From Nematostella vectensis (lineage: Eukaryota; Cnidaria; Anthozoa; Actiniaria; Edwardsiidae), in NCBI RefSeq assembly GCF_932526225.1, contig NC_064039.1, positions 2,070,001-2,134,000 of the forward strand: 64,000 bases of DNA, read 5' to 3'. Made by a program: the position numbers and the translations under genes. The notes under the pieces were generated by a model. That model worked only from the letters and a program-made list of their open reading frames with translations, searched no databases and was not told where the DNA came from. Of this stretch, positions 24,957 to 39,900 are shown in pieces; the first letter of the stretch is position 1; every line of letters starts with the position of its first letter.

Positions 24957-27900
24957 ATGTCGCGACCAACAGGTCACCTTCTTCAACAGCTTAGAGCTCT
25001 GATGAAAAACAAGAATTATGTGTCAGAGGCAATACAGGCTTATATCATACCCTCCTGCGACGCCCACCAGGTGAGTTTCACCTGCCATGGAGTACCAGAA
25101 TCCTCAGGGAGGCCTGTTAAAAACCCATTTTTGGCTGCTTTTGTTTCCCTTTCCTATTTCTGTCCATTGTTTAAATTTAAATCTTGTTCCTGTTTGCTGT
25201 CCTGGTATCTTTAACGAATGTTGTTTTCAGTAACACACAAGAAAAATTACTGGCCTTAGATTTTGGAGAATCCTGGTTATATCTATTCATTGACAGCATT
25301 TTAAAGGCTCAAACATAACAAAATGCCATTTTCATCCCTGAAAATGAAATTAAGATTAAGGTAATGGCACAAGGATGTCTGATATTTTTTGTTGGTCAGC
25401 CTACTTCTAGGGAGATAAATCAACACAAGATTGAAGTTTAATGTTCTATGCCTCTGTAAAAACAAGGGATTATGCTAAAATCATCCCCTAAATATGAGGC
25501 TTAGTTTGCTTGCAAAATGGATCTGTCAATATCTCATGATATTCTTAATGTAGAGTGAATATCTGGCTTCCTGTGATCTTCGTCGAGGATTTATATCTGG
25601 ATTTGATGGTTCTGCAGGTTAGTTTTTTACCACCAGTTTTCAAGAACAAACAAATGCTTGAGATATTAGATAAAAAAGTTATTACCCACATCTGTAATAA
25701 CAGGGACAGCAATTGTGACAGACCACAAAGCTGCATTGTGGACAGATGGGAGGTACTTTCTCCATGCTGAGAGACAGCTAGATGCCAACTGGATGCTGAT
25801 GAGAGATGGTTAGTTTTTTGGTACAATCCAATTATTAGTTATGTTGTAGAAATTTTGCTTTTTAAAAATTTAAAAAACACTTTTTCTGTATGCTATACAT
25901 GCTTACTTCAGTTTGATGTGGGTGCTGTTGAGTTATTACAGGCAACCCGGTTGCCTTAGAAAAACAAGCAATTGAGCACCAAAAAAAATCATATCCTTCT
26001 CTCTGGTCCCCCCCCCCCCCCTTCTTACTGTTTCCTCATAAGAGAATGTCATTGTCTTGTTCTTTTTGACACTGCATCCCTCAATGCATGTGCTATCATT
26101 TTGAGAGTCAGCACCCCCTTGTGGCTCACATTTAAGGCACAGGGCAAACATGTCTACCTTTTACGGACCTTACATTTACCTGTAATACATAAAACAGGTC
26201 TTCCAGACACCCCAAAGCAGGAAGAGTGGCTTATTCAAGTAAGTGTAGCTGTCCAAGCCAAACTGAGACTGGCAATCAAATCTATAGTATTCATTACATT
26301 TGCTGGTGTGATTCCAGGAACTCCCAATTGGCTCAAGGGTTGGAGTGGATCCATTCCTGATGCCACTAGGTAAAACATGGTCCATAAGAGATGATGATGA
26401 TTGTGGTGGTCATAAATGGCACTGATGATGTCATCATTGAGACAAAAATGATGGTAGTGATGATTAATAGATGTGATAAAGGTACAGATGATGATAGCAT
26501 TGGCTTAGTTGATAATGATGATGGTGATGTGCAAAAGATTAGGATATGTTGATGTGATAAAGGTGATGATGATGATGAGATAAGGTGTTGTTGTTGACAT
26601 TGCCTTCATTTATGATGATGGTTTTACAGTGAGGACACAGAAAGTGGGCCATGCTGAACAACTTGGACCAATCAGATTCAGCTTGAACACCGTAAACATT
26701 AAAAAAATAGTCCAGCCAATCAGGTTAGGGTGTTCCCATGCTCAATCGACAGACAAACAGTCTGGCTACGGTCAAATACATGTGCAAGGTCAAATAAACA
26801 ACGTCTGGCATTTTTCATTGGCATTTTTTTTCTCAAAATGTTTATGGTGCTCAAGCCGAATCTGATTGGTCAAAGCTGTTCATCATGGCCTGTTTTCTGT
26901 GTCCTCACTGTAATATAGTCTAAGTATCAAGGCAATTTTATTTTTCTCAAGTCTAAGTGGAAAACTACTTCCCGGTATATACTTCACTGGGAACAATAAA
27001 AGGGCCTGACACTCGGGCTATTGTTAATAATGATGGTGATATTTATAGAGATAGAATATTGATGTTGGTGGTTAGAGTGATGATGATAATGATTATTAAT
27101 AGTTGTAATGTTTATGTCAATTATAATAATCATGACGCTTACAACATCTTTAATCTTATGTTGTTTGTTACACTGTTTTTATCGACAGTTCAGTGGAAGA
27201 AGATGTCAACGGTATGTCATGCTAAAAGGGAGAGATGTCATTTGAATTTGTACCCAACATTTTTTGCAATATTTATATGTTGTTGTTTGCAGACTTTGAG
27301 ATCAGCAGGCCTGACTTTAGTCCACACAGAAACTAACCTTGTAGATATAGTGTGGGAAAAACATGATCGCCCCTGTCCCCCATCAGATGGAGTGATGCCC
27401 CTTGGGTTATCTTACACTGGTAAATTAAAATTATCTTCAAATAAGATTTATTTATCATTATTAGACCCTTGCAGATTGTGATAACTCTGGTTCTGTTTCT
27501 AGGAAAATCATGGCAAGACAAAGTCAAAGAGCTGCGCACAACTTTGAAGAAGAAGAAAGCCACAGCATTTGTCTTGACAGCTTTGGATGACGTTGCTTGT
27601 TAGTTTGTTTTGCAATACAGTGGCTCATGTTTTGCCATCCATTTAATTTTCTGATTCAATTTATTAATTTTTCATTAGCGCAAAGTTAATATTATATTAA
27701 TTCTGCTGTAACTGATATCTATGATTTTTCAGGGATGTTTAATCTCCGTGGTTCAGATATTGAATTTAACCCAGTTTTCTTTGCCTACGCTATTGTAACA
27801 TTGGACAATGTCTTGTAAGTAAGCTTACTGTAAACTTTCATGCATAGTTGACAATTAAGTATTTGTCGAACAATTTTTTTGTTATAAAAAAAACAGCAAA

Positions 27901-30900
27901 ACCTATTTATCATTATAAAACTTAAGGCCCTGGACAAATGTGTTTTTTTACGTACCATTGTATTATATAATTGCATTCAAATGAGATCCAACTTTTTTTT
28001 GAATTTTCAAGGTCTCAATCACCTACAGCTTTGACTATCAATTATCTAAGATGTGCCTTTTACATTTCAGCTTATTCATTGATCAAAACAAGATTGACTC
28101 TTCTGTGCGCAAGCACTTGGAATTAGACAATTCTGATAGCAATGAAACTAGGATTACCTTAAAGGAATACAATGAGATCCAAGATGCATTGCGGGAAGAG
28201 GTGGCTAAGGGCAGTCGGATATGGGTAAGCACTTGCAAGAGCTAATTGTAGTTATGTAAAGGCAAACTAAAACATTGTACCTTCATTTCTTGCAGATCAG
28301 TTCAAATTCTAGTATGGCTTTGACTTCCTTAGTTCCAGAAGTAAGTCTATAAAAAGGTCTAAATTTTAACCTCTGTAAATACCCTGCTTTGTTATTGTTT
28401 ACATCACTGAAATAACCTCTCACCCTTTCTAAACAAGATTGAACGTTATATAGCTAGGCTGGAGATTGGCTTCTTACTCTTGTTAAGTCATTTGTAAATG
28501 TATGTAGTATTGGCTTGAGATTGGCCTTCTTATTCTTGTTCATATATGTAGTTATGGTTAAAGATTGACTAGTTTGTATGTAGTTATTTCATTGTTATTT
28601 ACAGCAAAAATGAAGTGCAGAATCAGCCCTTGGTTAACCACTAGCCTGGGCCCCCTGTGGAACAGCTAGTGCCGATGAGGTTGCTATTATGGTTGGCTAA
28701 TGTCAGCTCCTCATTTGACTCTTTCCCTGTTAGACATGCATGCTTGATGAATCATCTCCTGTTGCCCTCAGCAAAGCCCTGAAAAATGAAGTGGAGCTGG
28801 AAGGACTACGGCAATCACATGTAAGCCTAAATGTACCCACTCTAGGTTATACATGTGGTATAACTAAAAAAACCACAAGCAAGCTGTAGAAAAAACTAGT
28901 TCAAACCTAGAATCCTCCTTTAGTACTGCTGTATCTACATAGGACAATGGCTGAGCTTCCCTTTATTTGTTGAAGAATTCATTTTGATTACATTTTGTAT
29001 GAGCCAGTTGTTTGTTATGTTGCTTAGATCCGTGATGCTGTTGCTTTGTGTGAGTTCTTTGCTTGGCTGGAACAAGAGGTATATAATATAATTCCAGTCC
29101 TACAGTCTCATTTCTTCATATCCATAGCTATAGTCAAGTTCTTTTTTTCTTCAATCCTATTCATCCCATCCCATTCCTGCTATTCCCATCCCTACCATCT
29201 CATTCCTTTAGTACAATCCCTTGCATCTCATTCCTTTAGTACAATCCCTACTATCTCATTCCTTCACTGCAATCCCTGATATATCATTCCTTTAGTACAA
29301 TCCCTACTATCTCATTCCTTTAGTACAATCCCTACTATCTCATTCCTTTAGTACAATCCCTACAATCTCATTCCTTTAGTACAATCCCTACTATCTCATT
29401 CCTTTAGTACAATCCCTGCTATCTCATTCCTTTAGAACAATCCCTACTATCTCATTCCTTTAGTACAATCCCTACAATCTCATTCCTTTAGTACAATCCC
29501 TACTATCTCATTCCTTTAGTACAATCCCTGCTATCTCATTCCTTTAGAACAATCCCTACTATCTCATTCCTTTAGTGCAATCCCTACAATCTCATTCCTT
29601 TAGTACAATCCCTACTATCTCATTCCTTTAGTACAATCCCTACTATCTCATTTCTTTAGTACAATCCCTACTATATCATTCCTTTAGAACAATCCCTACT
29701 ATCTCATTCCTTTAGTACAATCCCTGCTACCTCATACTGTCTTGATCCTGATGAACCAATCTCTTTGCCATCCGTTTTTTTCTCTTTCAACCAGTAGAAT
29801 TTTTTTCGCAGGTGCCCAAGGCGGAACTTACCGAAATATTGGCAGCAGATAAGTTGGAAGAGTTGAGAAGGTATGTTATGCTGTGTGATGTCGTGATTGC
29901 ATTATGCTGTGCACCGTCATGATTACGTTATGCTGTGTTATGTCATGATTGCATTATGCTGTGTGATGTCATGATTGCATTATGCTGGGTACCATGGTGA
30001 TTGCGTTATGCCGTGTACCATGGTGATTGCGTTATACTGTGTACCACCATGATTGCATTATGCTGTGTACCATGGTGATTGCGTTATGCTGTGTACCATG
30101 GTGATTGTGTTATCCTGTGTACCATGGTGATTGTGTTATGCTGTGTACCATCGTGACTGCATTATGCTGTGTGCCATAGTGACTGCGTTATGCTGTGTAC
30201 CATGGTGATTGCGTTATGCTGTGTACCATGGTGATTGCGTTATGCTGTGTACCATCGTGACTGCATTATGCTGTGTGCCATAGTGACTGCGTTATGCTGT
30301 GTACCATGGTGATTGTGTTATGCTGTGTACCATCGTGACTGCATTATGCTGTGTGCCATAGTGACTGCGTTATGCTGTGTACCATGGTGACTGCGTTATG
30401 CTGTGTACCATGGTGATTGCGTTATGCTGTGTACCATGGTGATTGCGTTATGCTGTGTACCATGGTGATTGCGTTATGCTGTGTACCATGGTGATTGCGT
30501 TATGCTGTGTGCCATAGTGACTGCGTTATGCTGTGTACCATCGTGACTGCGTTATGCTGTGTACCATAGTGATTGCGTTATGCTGTGTACCATGGTGATT
30601 GCGTTATGCTGTGTACCATGGTGATTGCGTTATGCTGTGTGCCATAGTGACTGCGTTATGCTGTGTACCATCGTGACTGCATTATGCTGTGTACCATAGT
30701 GATTGTGTTATACTGTGTACCATAGTGATTGCGTTATGCTGTGTACCATAGTGATTGTGTTATGCTGTGTACCATAGTGATTGTGTTATGCTGTGTACCA
30801 TGGTGATTGCGTTATGCTGTGTACCATGGTGATTGTGTTATGCTGTGTACCATGGTGATTGTGTTATGCTGTGTACCATGGTGATTGCGTTATGCTGTGT

Positions 30901-33900
30901 ACCATCGTCACTGTGTTATGCTGTGTATCATGGTGATTGCGTTATGATGTGTACCATCGTGACTGTGTTATGCTGTGTACCATGGTGATTGCGTTATGCT
31001 GTGTACCATGGTGATTGCGTTATGCTGTGTACCATGGTGATTGCGTTATGCTGTGTACCATCGTCACTGTGTTATGCTGTGTATCATGGTGATTGCGTTA
31101 TGATGTGTACCATGGTGATTGCGTTATGCTGCTTACCATCGTCACTGTGTTATGCTGTGTATCATGGTGACTGTGTTATGCTGTGTACCATGGTGATTGT
31201 GTTATGCTGTGTACCATGGTGATTGCGTTATGCTGTGTACCATGGTGATTGCGTTATGCTGTGTACCACCGTGATTGCGTTATGCTGTGTATCATGGTGA
31301 TTGCGTTATGATGTGTACCATCGTGACTGTGTTATGCTGTGTACCATGGTGATTGCGTTATGCTGTGTACCATTGTGATTGCGTTATGCTGTGTACCATG
31401 GTGATTGCGTTATGCTGTGTACCATCGTCACTGTGTTATGCTGTGTGCCATAGTGACTGCGTTATGCTGTGTACCATGGTGACTGCGTTATGCTGTGTAC
31501 CATGGTGATTGTGTTATGCTGTGTACCATAGTGATTGTGTTATGCTGTGTACCATCGTGACTGTGTTATACTGTGTACCATAGTGATTGCGATATGCTGT
31601 GTACCATGGTGATTGCGATATGCTGTGTACCATGGTGATTGCGTTATTTTGTGTACCATGGTGATTGCGTTATGCTGTGTACCATGGTGATTGCGTTATG
31701 CTGTGTACCATGGTGATTGCGTTATGCTGTGTACCATGGTGATTGCGTTATGCTGTGTACCATCGTGACTGCGTTATACTGTGTACCATCGTGACTGCAT
31801 TATGCTGTGTGCCATAGTGACTGCGTTATGCTGTGTACCATGGTGATTGCGTTATGCTGTGTACCATGGTGATTGCGTTATGCTGTGTACCATGGTGATT
31901 GCGTTATGCTGTGTACCATGGTGATTGCGTTATGCTGTGTGCCATAGTGACTGCGTTATGCTGTGTACCATCGTGACTGCGTTATGCTGAGTACCATGGT
32001 GACTGCGTTATGCTGTGTGCCATAGTGACTGTGTTATGCTGTGTACCATGGCGATTGCGTTATACTGTGTACCACCGTGATTGCGTTATGCTGAGTACCA
32101 TGGTGATTGCGATATGCTGTGTACCATGGTGATTGAGTTATGCTGTAAACCATCGTGATTGTGTTATGCTGTGTACCGTAGTGACTGTGTTATGCTGTGT
32201 ACCATGGCGATTGCGTTATGCTGTGTACCATGGTGATTGCGTTATGCTGTGTACCATGGTGATTGCGTTATGCCGTGTACCACCGTGATTGCGTTATGCC
32301 GTGTACCACCGTGATTGCGTTATACTGTTTACCACCGTGATTGCGTTATGCTGAGTACCATGGTGATTGCGTTGCCGTGTACCACCGTAATTGCGTTATG
32401 CTGTGTACCACCGTGATTGCGTTATGCTGTGCCATGGTGATTGCGTTATGCTGTGTACCTCCGTGATTGCGTTATGCTGTGTACCATGGTGATTGCGTTA
32501 TGCTGTGTACCTCCGTGATTGCGTTATGCTGTGTACCATGGTGATTGCGTTATGCTGTGTACCATGGTGATTGAGTTATGCTGTGTACCATGGTGATTGC
32601 GTTATACTGTGTACCACCGTGATTGCGTTATATTCTGTGTACCATGGTGATTGCGTTATGCTGTGTACCACCATGATTGCATTATGCTGTGTACCATGGT
32701 GATTGCGTTATGCTGTGTACCATGGTGATTGCGTTATGCCGTGTACCACCGTGATTGCGTTATGCCGTGTACCACCGTGATTACGTTATACTGTGTACCA
32801 CCGTGATTGCGTTATGCTGTGTACCATGGTGATTGCGTTATGCTGTGTACCACCATGATTGCATTATGCTGTGTACCTCCGTGATTGCGTTATGCTGTGT
32901 ACCATGGTGATTGCGTTATGCTGTGTACCATGGTGATTGCGTTATACTGTGTACCACCGTGATTGCGTTATGCTGAGTACCATGGTGATTGCGTTATGCT
33001 GTGTACCACCATGATTGCGTTATGCTGTGTACCATGGTGATTGCGTTATGCCGTGTACCATCGTGACTGTGTTATGTTGTGTACCATGGTGATTGCGTTA
33101 TACTTTGTACCACTGTAATTGCGTTATGCTGTGTACCACCGTGATTGCGTTATGCTGTGTACCATTATGATTGCGTTATGCTGTGTACCATGGTGATTGC
33201 GTTATGCTGTGTACAATGATGATTGCGTTATGCTGTGTACCATGGTGATTGAGTTATGCTGTAAACCATCGTGACTGTGTTATGCTGTGTACCATGGTAA
33301 TTGCGTTATGCTGTGTACCATGGTGATTGCGTTATGCTGTGTACCATGGTGATTGCGTTATGCTGTGTACCATGGTGATTGCGTCATGCTGTGTACCATG
33401 GTGATTGCGTTATGCTGTGTACCATCGTGACTGTGTTATGCTGTGTACCATCGTGACTGTGTTATGCTGTGTACCATGGTGATTGCGTTATGCTGTGTAC
33501 CATGGTGATTGCGTCATGCTGTGTACCATGGTGATTGCGTTATGCTGTGTACCATCGTGACTGTGTTATGCTGTGTACCATAGTGATTGTGCTATGCTGT
33601 GTACCATGGTGATTGCGTTATGCTGTGTACCATCGTGACTGTGTTATGCTGTGTACCATGGTGATTGCGTTATGCTGTGTACCATGGTGATTGCGTTATA
33701 CTTTGTACCATGGTGATTGCGTTATACTGTGTACCATGGTGATTGTGTTATGCTGTGTACCATAGTGATTGTGTTATGCTGTGTACCATGGTGATTGCGT
33801 TATCCTGTGTACCATGGTGATTGCGTTATGCTGTGTACCATCGTGACTGTGTTATGCTGTGTACCATGGTGATTGCGTTATGCTGTATACCATGGTGATT

Positions 33901-36900
33901 GCGTTATACTTTGTACCATGGTGATTGCGTTATACTGTGTACCATGGTGATTGTGTTATGCTGTGTACCATAGTGATTGTGTTATGCTGTGTACCGTAGT
34001 GACTGTGTTATGCTGTGTACCATGGTGATTGCGTTATGCTGTGTACAATGATGATTGCGTTATGCTGTGTACCATGGTGATTGAGTTATGCTGTGTACCA
34101 TCGTGACTGTGTTATGCTGTGTACCATCGTGACTGTGTTATGCTGTGTACCATGGTGATTGCGTTATGCTGTGTACCATCGTGACTGTGTTATGCTGTGT
34201 ACCATGGTGATTGCGTTATGCTGTGTACCATGGTGATTGCGTTATACTTTGTACCATGGTGATTGCGTTATACTGTGTACCATGGTGATTGTGTTATGCT
34301 GTGTACCATAGTGATTGTGTTATGCTGTGTACCATCGTGACTGTGTTATGCTGTGTACCATGGTGATTGCGTTATGCTGTGTACCATGGTGATTGCGTCA
34401 TGCTGTGTACCATGGTGATTGCGTTATGCTGTGTACCATGGTGATTGCGTTATGCTGTGTACCATGGTGATTGCGGTTATGCTGTGTACCATGGTGATTG
34501 CGTTATACTTTGTACCATGGTGATTGCGTTATACTGTGTACCATGGTGATTGTGTTATGCTGTGTACCATAGTGATTGTGTTATGCTGTGTACCGTAGTG
34601 ACTGTGTTATGCTGTGTACCATGGCGATTGCGTTATACTGTGTCCCATGGTGATTGTGTTATGCTGTGTACCATAGTGATTGTGTTATGCTGTGTACCAT
34701 AGTGATTGCGTTATGCTGTGTACCATCGTGACTGTGTTATGCTGTGTACCATGGTGATTGCGTTATGCTGTGTACCATGGTGATTGCGTTATACTTTGTA
34801 CCATGGTGATTGCGTTATACTGTGTACCATGGTGACTGTGTTATGCTGTGTACCATAGTGACTGCGTTATGCTGTGTACCATGGTGATTGTGTTATGCTG
34901 TGTACCATAGTGATTGTGTTATGCTGTGTACCATAGTGATTGCGTTGTGCTGTGTAGCATGGTGATTGTGTTATGCTGTGTACCATAGTGATTGTGTTAT
35001 GCTGTGTACCATAGTGATTGCGTTGTGCTGTGTAGCATGGTGATTGCGTTATGCCGTGTACCATCGTGACTGTGTTATGTTGTGTACCATGGTGATTGCG
35101 TTATACTTTGTACCACTGTAATTGCGTTATGCTGTGTACCACCGTGATTGCGTTATGCTGTGTACCATTATGATTGCGTTATGCTGTGTACCATGGTGAT
35201 TGCGTTATGCTGTGTACAATGATGATTGCGTTATGCTGTGTACCATGGTGATTGAGTTATGCTGTAAACCATCGTGACTGTGTTATGCTGTGTACCATGG
35301 TAATTGCGTTATGCTGTGTACCATGGTGATTGCGTTATGCTGTGTACCATGGTGATTGCGTTATGCTGTGTACCATGGTGATTGCGTCATGCTGTGTACC
35401 ATGGTGATTGCGTTATGCTGTGTACCATCGTGACTGTGTTATGCTGTGTACCATCGTGACTGTGTTATGCTGTGTACCATGGTGATTGCGTTATGCTGTG
35501 TACCATGGTGATTGCGTCATGCTGTGTACCATGGTGATTGCGTTATGCTGTGTACCATCGTGACTGTGTTATGCTGTGTACCATAGTGATTGTGCTATGC
35601 TGTGTACCATGGTGATTGCGTTATGCTGTGTACCATCGTGACTGTGTTATGCTGTGTACCATGGTGATTGCGTTATGCTGTGTACCATGGTGATTGCGTT
35701 ATACTTTGTACCATGGTGATTGCGTTATACTGTGTACCATGGTGATTGCGTTATGCTGTGTACAATGATGATTGCGTTATGCTGTGTACCATGGTGATTG
35801 AGTTATGCTGTGTACCATCGTGACTGTGTTATGCTGTGTACCATCGTGACTGTGTTATGCTGTGTACCATAGTGATTGTGTTATGCTGTGTACCATGGTG
35901 ATTGCGTTATGCTGTGTACCATGGTGATTGTGTTATGCTGTGTACCATGGTGATTGTGTTATGCTGTGTACCATGGTGATTGCGTTATGCTGTGTACCAT
36001 CGTCACTGTGTTATGCTGTGTATCATGGTGATTGCGTTATGATGTGTACCATCGTGACTGTGTTATGCTGTGTACCATGGTGATTGCGTTATGCTGTGTA
36101 CCATGGTGATTGCGTTATGCTGTGTACCATGGTGATTGCGTTATGCTGTGTACCATCGTCACTGTGTTATGCTGTGTATCATGGTGATTGCGTTATGATG
36201 TGTACCATGGTGATTGCGTTATGCTGCTTACCATCGTCACTGTGTTATGCTGTGTATCATGGTGACTGTGTTATGCTGTGTACCATGGTGATTGTGTTAT
36301 GCTGTGTACCATGGTGATTGCGTTATGCTGTGTACCATGGTGATTGCGTTATGCTGTGTACCACCGTGATTGCGTTATGCTGTGTATCATGGTGATTGCG
36401 TTATGATGTGTACCATCGTGACTGTGTTATGCTGTGTACCATGGTGATTGCGTTATGCTGTGTACCATTGTGATTGCGTTATGCTGTGTACCATGGTGAT
36501 TGCGTTATGCTGTGTACCATCGTCACTGTGTTATGCTGTGTGCCATAGTGACTGCGTTATGCTGTGTACCATGGTGACTGCGTTATGCTGTGTACCATGG
36601 TGATTGTGTTATGCTGTGTACCATAGTGATTGTGTTATGCTGTGTACCATCGTGACTGTGTTATACTGTGTACCATAGTGATTGCGATATGCTGTGTACC
36701 ATGGTGATTGCGATATGCTGTGTACCATGGTGATTGCGTTATTTTGTGTACCATGGTGATTGCGTTATGCTGTGTACCATGGTGATTGCGTTATGCTGTG
36801 TACCATGGTGATTGCGTTATGCTGTGTACCATGGTGATTGCGTTATGCTGTGTACCATCGTGACTGCGTTATACTGTGTACCATCGTGACTGCATTATGC

Positions 36901-39900
36901 TGTGTGCCATAGTGACTGCGTTATGCTGTGTACCATGGTGATTGCGTTATGCTGTGTACCATGGTGATTGCGTTATGCTGTGTACCATGGTGATTGCGTT
37001 ATGCTGTGTACCATGGTGATTGCGTTATGCTGTGTGCCATAGTGACTGCGTTATGCTGTGTACCATCGTGACTGCGTTATGCTGAGTACCATGGTGACTG
37101 CGTTATGCTGTGTGCCATAGTGACTGTGTTATGCTGTGTACCATGGCGATTGCGTTATACTGTGTACCACCGTGATTGCGTTATGCTGAGTACCATGGTG
37201 ATTGCGATATGCTGTGTACCATGGTGATTGAGTTATGCTGTAAACCATCGTGATTGTGTTATGCTGTGTACCGTAGTGACTGTGTTATGCTGTGTACCAT
37301 GGCGATTGCGTTATGCTGTGTACCATGGTGATTGCGTTATGCTGTGTACCATGGTGATTGCGTTATGCCGTGTACCACCGTGATTGCGTTATGCCGTGTA
37401 CCACCGTGATTGCGTTATACTGTTTACCACCGTGATTGCGTTATGCTGAGTACCATGGTGATTGCGTTGCCGTGTACCACCGTAATTGCGTTATGCTGTG
37501 TACCACCGTGATTGCGTTATGCTGTGCCATGGTGATTGCGTTATGCTGTGTACCTCCGTGATTGCGTTATGCTGTGTACCATGGTGATTGCGTTATGCTG
37601 TGTACCTCCGTGATTGCGTTATGCTGTGTACCATGGTGATTGCGTTATGCTGTGTACCATGGTGATTGAGTTATGCTGTGTACCATGGTGATTGCGTTAT
37701 ACTGTGTACCACCGTGATTGCGTTATATTCTGTGTACCATGGTGATTGCGTTATGCTGTGTACCACCATGATTGCATTATGCTGTGTACCATGGTGATTG
37801 CGTTATGCTGTGTACCATGGTGATTGCGTTATGCCGTGTACCACCGTGATTGCGTTATGCCGTGTACCACCGTGATTACGTTATACTGTGTACCACCGTG
37901 ATTGCGTTATGCTGTGTACCATGGTGATTGCGTTATGCTGTGTACCACCATGATTGCATTATGCTGTGTACCTCCGTGATTGCGTTATGCTGTGTACCAT
38001 GGTGATTGCGTTATGCTGTGTACCATGGTGATTGCGTTATACTGTGTACCACCGTGATTGCGTTATGCTGAGTACCATGGTGATTGCGTTATGCTGTGTA
38101 CCACCATGATTGCGTTATGCTGTGTACCATGGTGATTGCGTTATGCCGTGTACCATCGTGACTGTGTTATGTTGTGTACCATGGTGATTGCGTTATACTT
38201 TGTACCACTGTAATTGCGTTATGCTGTGTACCACCGTGATTGCGTTATGCTGTGTACCATTATGATTGCGTTATGCTGTGTACCATGGTGATTGCGTTAT
38301 GCTGTGTACAATGATGATTGCGTTATGCTGTGTACCATGGTGATTGAGTTATGCTGTAAACCATCGTGACTGTGTTATGCTGTGTACCATGGTAATTGCG
38401 TTATGCTGTGTACCATGGTGATTGCGTTATGCTGTGTACCATGGTGATTGCGTTATGCTGTGTACCATGGTGATTGCGTCATGCTGTGTACCATGGTGAT
38501 TGCGTTATGCTGTGTACCATCGTGACTGTGTTATGCTGTGTACCATCGTGACTGTGTTATGCTGTGTACCATGGTGATTGCGTTATGCTGTGTACCATGG
38601 TGATTGCGTCATGCTGTGTACCATGGTGATTGCGTTATGCTGTGTACCATCGTGACTGTGTTATGCTGTGTACCATAGTGATTGTGCTATGCTGTGTACC
38701 ATGGTGATTGCGTTATGCTGTGTACCATCGTGACTGTGTTATGCTGTGTACCATGGTGATTGCGTTATGCTGTGTACCATGGTGATTGCGTTATACTTTG
38801 TACCATGGTGATTGCGTTATACTGTGTACCATGGTGATTGTGTTATGCTGTGTACCATAGTGATTGTGTTATGCTGTGTACCATGGTGATTGCGTTATCC
38901 TGTGTACCATGGTGATTGCGTTATGCTGTGTACCATCGTGACTGTGTTATGCTGTGTACCATGGTGATTGCGTTATGCTGTATACCATGGTGATTGCGTT
39001 ATACTTTGTACCATGGTGATTGCGTTATACTGTGTACCATGGTGATTGTGTTATGCTGTGTACCATAGTGATTGTGTTATGCTGTGTACCGTAGTGACTG
39101 TGTTATGCTGTGTACCATGGTGATTGCGTTATGCTGTGTACAATGATGATTGCGTTATGCTGTGTACCATGGTGATTGAGTTATGCTGTGTACCATCGTG
39201 ACTGTGTTATGCTGTGTACCATCGTGACTGTGTTATGCTGTGTACCATGGTGATTGCGTTATGCTGTGTACCATCGTGACTGTGTTATGCTGTGTACCAT
39301 GGTGATTGCGTTATGCTGTGTACCATGGTGATTGCGTTATACTTTGTACCATGGTGATTGCGTTATACTGTGTACCATGGTGATTGTGTTATGCTGTGTA
39401 CCATAGTGATTGTGTTATGCTGTGTACCATCGTGACTGTGTTATGCTGTGTACCATGGTGATTGCGTTATGCTGTGTACCATGGTGATTGCGTCATGCTG
39501 TGTACCATGGTGATTGCGTTATGCTGTGTACCATGGTGATTGCGTTATGCTGTGTACCATGGTGATTGCGGTTATGCTGTGTACCATGGTGATTGCGTTA
39601 TACTTTGTACCATGGTGATTGCGTTATACTGTGTACCATGGTGATTGTGTTATGCTGTGTACCATAGTGATTGTGTTATGCTGTGTACCGTAGTGACTGT
39701 GTTATGCTGTGTACCATGGCGATTGCGTTATACTGTGTCCCATGGTGATTGTGTTATGCTGTGTACCATAGTGATTGTGTTATGCTGTGTACCATAGTGA
39801 TTGCGTTATGCTGTGTACCATCGTGACTGTGTTATGCTGTGTACCATGGTGATTGCGTTATGCTGTGTACCATGGTGATTGCGTTATACTTTGTACCATG

